Below are positions 1-7,023 of a stretch of 10,503 nt of DNA, piece by piece. The DNA comes from Desulfobacterales bacterium (GTDB taxonomy: Bacteria; Desulfobacterota; Desulfobacteria; Desulfobacterales; C00003060). The stretch's first letter is position 1. Every line of letters starts with the position of its first letter. Position numbers and translations under genes: made by a program. The stretch lies in assembly GCA_030616425.1 (NCBI GenBank), contig JAUWXJ010000074.1, positions 1-10,503 of the forward strand, given 5' to 3'. The notes beneath the pieces are model-generated. The model was given only the letters and a program-made list of their open reading frames with translations, was not told the DNA's origin and ran no database searches.

Positions 1-1
1 A

Positions 2-154
2 GCAAGACAACCGATGTCGCGCCTACCTCTTGTACAGCGCAACAGGGCCTTTAATGAGGTGGATCTGGGCTTCAACGAGGAACAGGCCAGATGTGAAGCC
101 GGCCGTTGTCTTAGAATATGTGGAATCCAAAAAGCAAAAGAGAGCGAGACATAG
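2..154 (+). CDS. GltD-type FAD/NAD(P) oxidoreductase, C-terminal fragment (5' end outside window)
   Basis: Only the last 50 codons are visible, read in frame from base 2 to the TAG at 152-154. The tail matches the C-terminal signature of the glutamate-synthase-beta / NfnB-like flavoprotein family: an Arg-X2-Met-X2-Leu-Pro type stretch, then F-N-E-V-D-L-G-F-N-E-E-Q-A, then E-A-G-R-C-L-R-I-C-G. Family members use this region to close the FAD/NAD(P) fold and often continue into an iron-sulfur segment. This protein instead ends about ten residues later. The usual R-C-L-x-C-G is spaced here as R-C-L-R-I-C-G, one residue longer. The stop is 3 nt before the next ATG, so the two genes are surely co-transcribed. 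The next gene belongs to the same broad family, making a tandem pair. Substrate specificity cannot be judged from this fragment. Confidence 0.8.
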   Translation, partial: ARQPMSRLPLVQRNRAFNEVDLGFNEEQARCEAGRCLRICGIQKAKESET

Positions 155-157
155 ACT

Positions 158-2251
158 ATGACGAAAAACGAACTCGGCATGGAAGTCGAATATCCCCCTT
201 GTAGGTCAGCGTGTCCGATTCTGACCGACGTGCGGGAATATGTTCAGCTGATTGCTGAAAGAAGGTATGAAGAGGCATTTGTTTCCATAAGGAAGCTGAA
301 TCCTCTGCCCGGCGTGTGTGGTCGTATCTGCACGCACCCGTGCGAGGTGGTCTGCAAGCGGGGACAGGTGGATGAACCGATTGCCATTGCCGCCTTGAAA
401 CGTTTTGCCTCTGATGGCCTTTGGACGGAACAGTACAAAGAGACCCTGCGCGGTAAATCGACCGGGCACAAGGTTGCAGTAATTGGCTCAGGGCCCGCAG
501 GCCTTGCAGCTGCCCATGATTTGGCGTTGCTTGGCCACGATGTCACGATCTTTGAGGCATTGCCGGTCTTGGGTGGCATGTTGAGAGTGGGCGTACCCGG
601 ATATCGGCTTCCCAAAGATGTGCTGGATGAAGAGATTAGGGCAATTGTTGATCTAGGCGTTGAGATAAAAACAGGGGTTCGAATCGGTAAAGAGATGAAG
701 CTTGCTGATCTCTTTGAGCAGGGATACAAAGCAATGTTTGTGGCTATCGGAGCCCATAAGGACCGCCAGCTTGGCATTGCAGGCGAGGACGAACTACAAG
801 GGGTAATCTCAGCTGTTTCCTTCTTGAGACAAGCCAACCAGGGAGAAACCCCTGAGGTAGGAAAGAAGGTGGCAGTCATTGGTGGGGGCAACACGGCGAT
901 TGACTCAGCGAGATCGGCTGTTCGCCTTGGCGCTGAGGCCGTTCATATTGTGTATCGCAGATCAAGAGACGAGATGCCTGCGGCTGATGAAGAAATTGAA
1001 GAGGCAATTCATGAGGGTATTGAGCTTGCCTATTTGACCTCACCCGTTGAAATCCTTGGACAAGACGGGAAGGTTTCGGCATTGAAGTGCATCAAGAACG
1101 AGTTAAGCGAGCCCGACGCCAGTGGCAGAAGAAGTCCGAAGCCTGTGCCGGGTTCTGAATTTACCATTGATGTGGATATGGTGATTGCTGCAATCGGCCA
1201 GGCCCCTGACTCATCTTTTCTATCTGATGAGCTTGAGCTTTCTGAAAGGGGAAAGCTGATTGATGTGGAAGATCCCAACATATTGGCTACCGCCCGCACG
1301 GGTGTTTTTGCCGGGGGTGATGCTGTCACCGGGCCTGCTACGGCAGTCAAAGCCATTGCTGGAGGTAAGCAAGCCGCTATTTCTATTGATTTCTATTTGA
1401 GGGGGGAAGCACAGACAGAGGCTGAGCCACGAAAAGAAGTTGAGACAGAAAAACTCCCACCGAACATTCTCGAAAAGACGACGATATTGCCAAGATGCGG
1501 AGTTCAGACGTTGTCCCAGGATAGCAGGCTCGCCGGGTTCGATGAGGTCGTATCGGTGTTGACTGAAGACCAAGCCATCCGGGAAGCACGGCGCTGCCTA
1601 CACTGCTTTATGGGTGCAGATTTAGACCAGGAGCAATGCATAGCGTGCAAGGCTTGTGTGAAGGTTTGCCCGTTGGAGATTCCCACTATTAGTGCAGACG
1701 GGAAAGTGGATATTGACATCTTTCAATGTCAAGCATGCGGCACCTGCGTTGCTGAATGTCCGGTGCAGGCGGTTAATGTGAGACTTTGCCCTCATGGACA
1801 CATTGTCTCTGAACTTGAGTCAACTCTCGGCCAGTCACAAAGCGCCGATTCCTTAGTAGTAGGCGTATTTTCTCAATATGGCAATTTCAAAGCAGACCAT
1901 CTGGATGCCCTTGGCCGGGACTTTCCGCAGATCGTCCCTGTAATGACATTCGGTTTGGAAAGGGTCAGTGTTTCGGATCTGCTACGTATATTTCAGCTTG
2001 GAGCTGACGCCGTCTTAATGGCAGAGGCCCCTGCTGAAGATCGTCCGTTTTCTGAAACCCAGCCCTTGGTGGAAAGACGGAACGAAATCGCCAGGGATAT
2101 ACTGGACCTGCTGGGGTTGGGTGGGGATCGCTTGATCTCGTACACAATGCCACAGGAAGGGCTCTTTGAAGCGACCTGGCTATCTGAAACAATTGACGGA
2201 ATTAAGGCATTGGGACAAAATCCTCTTAGAAAAGAGGCAATAGCAGCGTGA
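158..2251 (+). CDS. GltD/NfnB-like NAD(P)H:acceptor oxidoreductase with ferredoxin and degenerate MvhD-like C-terminal domain
   Basis: This 697-residue soluble flavoprotein has a four-part layout. Residues 1-100 are the GltD/DPYD-type N-terminal Fe-S domain, with Cys15, 19, 54, 58, 62 and 66. Residues 105-415 form the FAD/NAD(P)H module: FAD site G110-S-G-P-A-G, GGML motif near 139-142, second dinucleotide fold G242-G-G-N-T-A, and closing G-G-D-A-V-T-G-P at 387-393. The Y-R-R at 266-268 after the second fold suggests NADPH rather than NADH (inference). Residues 480-534 carry C480-x2-C483 and two ferredoxin motifs (C494/497/500/504 and C524/527/530/534). Residues ~565-665 align with MvhD but lack every ligand cysteine. 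The likely role is passing electrons between NAD(P)H and the Hdr proteins encoded downstream. The ATG lies 3 nt after the preceding stop, and the TGA overlaps the next GTG by 4 nt. The partner assignment is inferred from context. Confidence 0.88.
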   Translation: MTKNELGMEVEYPPCRSACPILTDVREYVQLIAERRYEEAFVSIRKLNPLPGVCGRICTHPCEVVCKRGQVDEPIAIAALKRFASDGLWTEQYKETLRGKSTGHKVAVIGSGPAGLAAAHDLALLGHDVTIFEALPVLGGMLRVGVPGYRLPKDVLDEEIRAIVDLGVEIKTGVRIGKEMKLADLFEQGYKAMFVAIGAHKDRQLGIAGEDELQGVISAVSFLRQANQGETPEVGKKVAVIGGGNTAIDSARSAVRLGAEAVHIVYRRSRDEMPAADEEIEEAIHEGIELAYLTSPVEILGQDGKVSALKCIKNELSEPDASGRRSPKPVPGSEFTIDVDMVIAAIGQAPDSSFLSDELELSERGKLIDVEDPNILATARTGVFAGGDAVTGPATAVKAIAGGKQAAISIDFYLRGEAQTEAEPRKEVETEKLPPNILEKTTILPRCGVQTLSQDSRLAGFDEVVSVLTEDQAIREARRCLHCFMGADLDQEQCIACKACVKVCPLEIPTISADGKVDIDIFQCQACGTCVAECPVQAVNVRLCPHGHIVSELESTLGQSQSADSLVVGVFSQYGNFKADHLDALGRDFPQIVPVMTFGLERVSVSDLLRIFQLGADAVLMAEAPAEDRPFSETQPLVERRNEIARDILDLLGLGGDRLISYTMPQEGLFEATWLSETIDGIKALGQNPLRKEAIAA

Positions 2252-3387
2252 GTATTCAGGATCTGATCGAAAAAACCAAGGTCTCTTTTTGTCAGGACTG
2301 CGGGGTATGTACAGGGAGTTGCCCTGTTTCACGGGTGCTGCCCGGGTTTTCACCTCAACAGATGGTGGCAAAATATGTTCTGAGTTCTGACCTGGGCATG
2401 GAGGATGAGGTCTTGGGTGAACAGGACGTGTGGTCTTGCCTTACGTGTGCCCTCTGCCTCCAAAGGTGTCCTTCCAAGGTGGAATATCTGGAGTTTGTAA
2501 GAGGTGTGCGCGAAGAAGCTTTCAGGGCAGGCAACAAGATAACCCATGCCCACGACGGGATTTTGCAAACCATTACCCAGATGCAGACATCAGGCCTGCC
2601 CCAAAACAGAACAGCATGGGCTCGAGAGGCCGGCACGATAAAGGAAGAAGGCGAGTACTATCTGTTTGTGGGATGTGTTCCCTATTTTGACGTTCTTTTC
2701 AAGGATATGGGCGTGTCTCCCCTTGGTTCCGCAAGTGACATGTTGAAGATACTAAACAAGTTCGGGATCGAACCCGTGGTCAGCGATGAGGAACGTTGTT
2801 GCGGTCACGACATGTTGTGGAGCGGCAACGTGGATCTGTTCAAGGAACTGGCGTTGCACAACGTTGAATTGATAAAACGCCTGGGCTGCAAAAAAGTCAT
2901 ATTTGGTTGCCCGGAAGGCTACCTCACCTTCAAGGAATATTACCCCCTTTATTGCACGGACATGGGCCTCGATGCCGTTCATTTTTATGATCTTGTTTAC
3001 GACCAAATACAGGAGGGTACGTTTCAGCTGTCTCCGCTGGAGCAAAAGGTGACGTATCACGACCCGTGCAGGCTGGGAAGAATGGCCGGTATGTATGATT
3101 CGCCACGTGAAATCATTGCCAGCATTCCAGGCATTAAATTTGTGGAAATGGAACGGAACCGGGAAGAGGCCGTTTGTTGCGGCATAAGCTGCTGGGCCAA
3201 TTGCTCCAGTTATTCCAAGCAAATCCAGATGGACAGGATTAAGGAGGCCGAGGCCACAGGAGCAGATACGTTGATCACCGCGTGTCCTAAGTGCAACATT
3301 CATTTCTCTTGCGCTTTGTCTTCAGCCGAGATGGGGTTGGAAGTAAAGGATCTGACTCAGTTGATGGCTTCGGCCATGGGGATCTGA
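2248..3387 (+). CDS. HdrC-HdrB fusion (HdrD/GlpC-like Fe-S oxidoreductase)
   Basis: This 379-residue protein starts at GTG, overlapping the previous stop as GTGA. Residues 15-25 (C15-x2-C18-x2-C21-x3-C25-P) and 64-74 (C64, 67, 70, 74) are two [4Fe-4S] motifs, as in HdrC. Residues 140-350 carry two CCG domains, as in HdrB. The first has C143, C184-C185 and C221-P-E-G224, so its final CxxC cysteine is glycine. The second is complete, with C274, C310-C311 and C346-P-K-C349. In HdrB the CCG motifs bind non-cubane [4Fe-4S] clusters at the disulfide-reducing site. Here, beside metVF and hdrA, the protein probably relays electrons within a MetFV-HdrABC-MvhD type complex rather than reducing CoM-S-S-CoB. 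The single-chain order, ferredoxin then CCG, resembles HdrD, GlpC and LutA-type proteins. The true acceptor cannot be read from sequence. Confidence 0.88.
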   Translation: MSIQDLIEKTKVSFCQDCGVCTGSCPVSRVLPGFSPQQMVAKYVLSSDLGMEDEVLGEQDVWSCLTCALCLQRCPSKVEYLEFVRGVREEAFRAGNKITHAHDGILQTITQMQTSGLPQNRTAWAREAGTIKEEGEYYLFVGCVPYFDVLFKDMGVSPLGSASDMLKILNKFGIEPVVSDEERCCGHDMLWSGNVDLFKELALHNVELIKRLGCKKVIFGCPEGYLTFKEYYPLYCTDMGLDAVHFYDLVYDQIQEGTFQLSPLEQKVTYHDPCRLGRMAGMYDSPREIIASIPGIKFVEMERNREEAVCCGISCWANCSSYSKQIQMDRIKEAEATGADTLITACPKCNIHFSCALSSAEMGLEVKDLTQLMASAMGI

Positions 3388-3424
3388 AGAATAGTTACTT
3401 AAGAAGGTTGAGAGGTTTGCGCAT

Positions 3425-4876
3425 ATGAACAAAGAAGTCCTTGTCATTGGCGGTGGCATTGCGGGCATACAGGCGTGCCTGGATTTAGCTGACCAGGGCA
3501 TGACAGTCTACCTGGTAGAACGCCTGCCGAGTATTGGCGGAAAAATGGCACAACTGGATAAGACCTTTCCGACCAACGATTGCTCGATCTGCATTATGGG
3601 CCCCAAACTTTTCGAGGTGGAGCGGCATCCAAATACCCAGTTGTTGACTTATACGGAAGTCGAAGAGGTCAGCGGCGAAGCGGGCAACTTTACGGTCAAG
3701 GTGAGGAAGAAGCCCCGTTATGTTGAGGAAGACAAATGCACGGCGTGTGGTTTGTGCGCCGACAAGTGCCCGGTGGCCGTACCCGACCAATTCAATATGG
3801 GCATGAGCACAAGAAAGGCGATTTACAAATACTTTCCCCAGGGGATCCCTTCTGTATACACGATTGATGATAGTGCGTGCCGCATATTCAAAGGTAAGAA
3901 GTGTAATATATGTGCCAAGATCTGCGAAGCAAAGGCAGTCAATTACGAGCAAAAGGAGACCGTATTTGAACTGAACGTGGGGGCCATAATCGTGGCCACA
4001 GGCTTTGAAGTCTTCGACCCGTCAGATATCAAACCTTATGGATACAGGACTATCCCTGATGTCATCACGGCTATGGAGTTTGAGCGTCTACTGAACGCAA
4101 GCGGCCCCACAGGCGGGCACCTGGAAAGGCCATCCAGTTTGAAGATCAAAGCCGAAATTAGACAACTGGAGAAGCAAATCAAGAAGGCCAAGACACGGCT
4201 AAAGAGCCTTGAGAAGAAAAGCGAAGAATCTGGGGATGAAACCCGCAAGGCCTTGGAAGAGATGAATGAAAGACTGCCGGTTTTACAAGCAAAGGGAGCA
4301 TCCCTGGAGGAGCTAAGAGACATTGCTTTTGTCCAATGTGTGGGCTCTAGAGATTTGAGATACAACGCCCATTGTTGCAGCTATGGTTGCATGCACTCGG
4401 TCAAGGAGGCCGTGGTCGCCACGGAACATGGATCAGAACTGCAGTCTACTATCTTCCTTACAGATATGAGGGCCTATGGAAAAGGGTTTCATCAGTATTG
4501 CCTGCGGGGTGCTTCAGAGTACGGCATCCAGTTTGTCCGCGGCCGCGTGGCTGAAATAGGCGTGGGTGATGATGGTAGGCCTGCTGTATGGTGTGAAGAC
4601 ATGGATACACGGAAAGTGGAAGAGCGCCCGTTTGATCTCGTTGTGTTGGCAACAGCCTGCGTGCCGAGCAAAGGCATTGAAAATCTATCTAGTATGATCG
4701 GTTTTGATTTGGATGAAAACGGATTCGTCAAAACGGATCCTAATAAGCCAGCCAATACCTCGGTCAAAGGTATCTTTGTATGTGGCTGCGCTGAAGGGCC
4801 AATGGACATACCTTCGTCGGTGTCCATGGCAAGTGCGGCCGCTTCAATGGCAGTGCAAACGGTTAAGGCACTATGA
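3425..4876 (+). CDS. hdrA: HdrA-like FAD protein (HdrA-I), short form with inserted ferredoxin and coiled-coil insertion
   Basis: This 483-residue protein carries the HdrA thioredoxin-reductase-like FAD fold: G9-G-G-I-A-G at the N-terminus, the E32-R-x3-I-G-G region, C53-S-I-C56 followed by M-G-P-K-L, and a C-terminal V-C-G-C-A-E-G-P-M-D-I-P block (452-463). The ferredoxin domain characteristic of HdrA is inserted at about 101-175, with C105, 108, 111, 115 and C152, 160, 163, 167. It lacks the N-terminal HdrA domain and the C-terminal ferredoxin found in full-length HdrA of about 650 residues. Residues ~236-298, between the S-G-P-T-G-G-H motif and the Q-C304-V-G-S-R-D motif, are a Lys/Glu/Leu-rich predicted coiled coil not usual in HdrA. 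The cluster motif reads C317-C318-x3-C322. HdrA is the flavin-based bifurcation centre in known complexes. Whether this copy bifurcates is inference. A plausible AGAGG site lies 9 nt before the ATG. Confidence 0.9.
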   Translation: MNKEVLVIGGGIAGIQACLDLADQGMTVYLVERLPSIGGKMAQLDKTFPTNDCSICIMGPKLFEVERHPNTQLLTYTEVEEVSGEAGNFTVKVRKKPRYVEEDKCTACGLCADKCPVAVPDQFNMGMSTRKAIYKYFPQGIPSVYTIDDSACRIFKGKKCNICAKICEAKAVNYEQKETVFELNVGAIIVATGFEVFDPSDIKPYGYRTIPDVITAMEFERLLNASGPTGGHLERPSSLKIKAEIRQLEKQIKKAKTRLKSLEKKSEESGDETRKALEEMNERLPVLQAKGASLEELRDIAFVQCVGSRDLRYNAHCCSYGCMHSVKEAVVATEHGSELQSTIFLTDMRAYGKGFHQYCLRGASEYGIQFVRGRVAEIGVGDDGRPAVWCEDMDTRKVEERPFDLVVLATACVPSKGIENLSSMIGFDLDENGFVKTDPNKPANTSVKGIFVCGCAEGPMDIPSSVSMASAAASMAVQTVKAL

Positions 4877-4901
4877 TAGAATTTCGTAACCCAGAACACA
4901 T

Positions 4902-4905
4902 GGAG
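4902..4905 (+). promoter_or_regulatory. Ribosome binding site deciding the GTG start of HdrA-II
   Basis: GGAG lies 7 nt upstream of the GTG at 4913. The nearby ATG at 4900 is in another frame and meets a stop after seven codons, so the GTG is the supported start. Confidence 0.6.
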
Positions 4906-4912
4906 AAACAAA

Positions 4913-6574
4913 GTGGAGACTGAACTTAGAACAGGAGTCTTTATTTGTCACTGCGGTATCAATATCTCTGGGGTTCTGGATATTGAAGATCTCTGTGAAT
5001 ATGCCAGAACCTTGCCAGGTGTGGTCACGGTTCAGGCCAATCTCTTTACCTGTGCTGAGACAGGCACGTCAGAAATCAAAGCAGCTGTCAAAGAGCATGA
5101 CCTCAATCGAGTTGTGGTAGCTGCCTGCACGCCCCGCACCCACGAACCGATCTTCAGGGCCTCTTGTCAGGAGGCAGGTATTAATCCCTACTTTTTCGAA
5201 ATGGTCAATATCCGGGAGCACTGCTCCTGGGTGCACAGGCACGACAAGGAAGGTGCCCAGGCCAAGGCTCGGGATCTCATCCGTATGGGGGTCGCCAAGG
5301 CTTTGTTTTTGGAACCTCTTGAGACGTTTAGGTCAAAAGTTGAACCCAAAGCCTTAGTCATAGGAGCAGGGATTGCCGGTATGACGTCAGCTTTGGCCAT
5401 CGCCAACCAGGGTTTTGAGGTGATCCTTTTGGAAAAAGAGGTAGAGATGGGCGGCCTGTTACGGCACCTCCACAAGGTGGCTCCATCTGACATGACTGCC
5501 GCTGAATTGATCGGCGAGAAGATAGCTGCGATAGAGAAAGACAAACGCATTCAATGCTTCACTTCCGCTGCACTTGAAGAAGTCACCGGCTATGTAGGTA
5601 ATTACGCAGTAAGGTTTTCATGTGGCGATGAGTCTTATAGCGACAAGGTTGGGGTTATTATTGTGGCTACAGGTGGTGCTTCGCTAAAGCCCGTGGATTT
5701 GTATAACTATGACGGAGAACACGTGATAACCCAGTCCGAACTTGAGATCAAGTTGAAAGATGGAAACATCGGGGCCAAGAGTATCGTGATGGTGCAGTGT
5801 GTAGGGGCTCGCATCCCGGAGCGGAACTACTGCTCCCGGATCTGTTGCATGGTAGGTATTAAGAATAGCCTTCATATAAAGGAGATCGTTAAGGATGCCA
5901 AGATCTTCGTTCTTTTTCGTGACATTCAAGCCTATGGGGTGGAAAATGAAGCCCTATTTTTCAAAGCCAAAGAAGCAGGTGTCAGGTTCATCAGGTATAG
6001 CCTGGAAAGCCCCCCTGTTGTTGAAGACGGCAAGGTGAAGATCTACCACGCCGGTATGGGCAAGGAGATCTCTTTGCCCGCTGACCTTGTAGTGCTTTCA
6101 ACCCCCATTGTGGCTCACGACGATGCTGAAAGTATCTCTAGAATACTAAAAGTTCCGATTGATGAACACAAATTCTTTTTGGAGGCACATGCCAAGCTCA
6201 GCCCGCTGGATTTTGCCACTAGCGGCATTTATCTGTGCGGCAATGCTCATTATCCTGCAACGGTGCGTGAGGCGACTTATCAAGCATTGGGGGCTGCATC
6301 GCGGGCGAGTATTGTCTTATCCCATGATACTGTTGAAAGGGTGGGCACCGTGGCCGCAGTTAAAGAAGAACTGTGCTCCTCATGTTTTGCCTGCGTCAAG
6401 GTTTGTCCGTACCAGGTTCCGCACATGAACGAGCGGGGCAAAGCTGAGATAGAGCCGATGCAGTGCCAGGGATGTGGTATCTGTGTTGCCGAGTGTCCGG
6501 CTGAGGCAATTAAATTCGCATACGTGAGTGACGAGCAGATCACGGCGGCGTGTGAAGCGCTGTATGCAGCATAA
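4913..6574 (+). CDS. hdrA: HdrA-like FAD protein (HdrA-II) with N-terminal HdrA domain and C-terminal ferredoxin
   Basis: This 553-residue protein starts at GTG. Residues 8-135 are the HdrA N-terminal domain (V-F-I-C12-H-C14-G, C47, and V-V-A-A-C72-T-P-R-T-H). The FAD fold follows, with G151-A-G-I-A-G and G180-G, ATG at 252-254, and the cluster motif Q-C296-V-G-A-R plus C307-S-R-I-C311-C312, which is canonical for HdrA. The C-terminal ferredoxin has C488, 491, 494, 498 and C518, 521, 524, 528. The ferredoxin normally inserted inside the FAD domain is missing: the chain runs directly from G-N-Y-A-V-R-F into the I-I-V-A-T-G segment. That missing part is exactly what the preceding HdrA-I has. 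The two adjacent genes therefore look like complementary halves of an HdrA dimer or of tandem-fused HdrA proteins. The next gene is mvhD, the usual HdrA partner that feeds electrons to its FAD. Confidence 0.92.
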   Translation: METELRTGVFICHCGINISGVLDIEDLCEYARTLPGVVTVQANLFTCAETGTSEIKAAVKEHDLNRVVVAACTPRTHEPIFRASCQEAGINPYFFEMVNIREHCSWVHRHDKEGAQAKARDLIRMGVAKALFLEPLETFRSKVEPKALVIGAGIAGMTSALAIANQGFEVILLEKEVEMGGLLRHLHKVAPSDMTAAELIGEKIAAIEKDKRIQCFTSAALEEVTGYVGNYAVRFSCGDESYSDKVGVIIVATGGASLKPVDLYNYDGEHVITQSELEIKLKDGNIGAKSIVMVQCVGARIPERNYCSRICCMVGIKNSLHIKEIVKDAKIFVLFRDIQAYGVENEALFFKAKEAGVRFIRYSLESPPVVEDGKVKIYHAGMGKEISLPADLVVLSTPIVAHDDAESISRILKVPIDEHKFFLEAHAKLSPLDFATSGIYLCGNAHYPATVREATYQALGAASRASIVLSHDTVERVGTVAAVKEELCSSCFACVKVCPYQVPHMNERGKAEIEPMQCQGCGICVAECPAEAIKFAYVSDEQITAACEALYAA

Positions 6575-6579
6575 AAAAC

Positions 6580-6584
6580 AGGAG
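6580..6584 (+). promoter_or_regulatory. Ribosome binding site deciding the mvhD start
   Basis: AGGAG ends 9 nt before the ATG at 6594. It supports this start over the in-frame ATG at 6528, which lies inside hdrA-II and would add a basic stretch unlike the family. Confidence 0.75.
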
Positions 6585-6593
6585 CAAAAACAC

Positions 6594-7016
6594 ATGAACA
6601 ACTTTGAACCTCTTATCGCTGTCTTTAGTTGCCATTACTGTAGTTATGCAGCTGCTGACCTGGCGGGATCGTCAAGGATTCAGTACCCTCCCAATACTAG
6701 AATCATTAAGGTGCCGTGTACAGGGAGGATCAGTGTCAATCACATCCTCAGGGCTTTGGAGTGCGGTGCAGATGGAGTGTATGTGGCTGGGTGTTTGGAA
6801 GGGACGTGTCACTTCGTCAGCGGCAATTTCAAGGCCAAGCAACGGGTACAGTCTGCGAAAAGCTTATTGGGTGAGATCAATATAGAACCTGAGCGGGTGC
6901 AGATGTATTTTATGTCGGCTGCCGAAGGCAGTAAGTTCGCCAACGTGGCCAAGGAAATGACAGAAACCATAAAGGAATTAGGACCAAGTCCTTTGAAAGG
7001 AACCAACACTCAGTGA
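6594..7016 (+). CDS. mvhD: MvhD-type [2Fe-2S] electron transfer protein
   Basis: This 140-residue protein is of normal MvhD/FlpD length. It begins I-A-V-F-S-C13-H-Y-C16-S-Y-A-A-A-D-L-A-G and continues with K-V-P-C42-T-G-R and A-G-C67-L-E-G-T-C72-H-F. These five cysteines are the conserved MvhD set; structural work on the methanogen Mvh-Hdr complex places a [2Fe-2S] cluster in this subunit. There it passes electrons from a hydrogenase or similar module to the FAD of HdrA. No hydrogenase is present here, so the likely donors or acceptors are the upstream GltD-type flavoproteins or MetFV (inference). An in-frame ATG at 6528 inside hdrA-II is rejected because it would add a lysine/arginine-rich stretch unlike the family. 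The stop is 7 nt before the metV ATG. Confidence 0.92.
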   Translation: MNNFEPLIAVFSCHYCSYAAADLAGSSRIQYPPNTRIIKVPCTGRISVNHILRALECGADGVYVAGCLEGTCHFVSGNFKAKQRVQSAKSLLGEINIEPERVQMYFMSAAEGSKFANVAKEMTETIKELGPSPLKGTNTQ

Positions 7017-7018
7017 GG
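7015..7018 (+). promoter_or_regulatory. Ribosome binding site deciding the metV start
   Basis: GAGG lies 5 nt upstream of the ATG at 7024 and overlaps the mvhD stop. The in-frame GTG at 7018 would use this site as its own start codon and has only a distant AAAGGAA at 6996, so ATG 7024 is preferred. Confidence 0.55.
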
Positions 7019-7023
7019 TGCCC

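Noticed and set aside
6528..6593. In-frame upstream ATG extending mvhD by 22 codons.
   Set aside because: It overlaps hdrA-II, encodes a Lys/Arg-rich stretch not found in MvhD, and lacks the good AGGAG site that precedes ATG 6594.
3425..7016. HdrA-I, HdrA-II and MvhD could be read as a QmoAB-like module.
   Set aside because: HdrA-I has an inserted ferredoxin, MvhD is a separate protein, there is no membrane QmoC, and the neighbours are metV and metF rather than aprAB.
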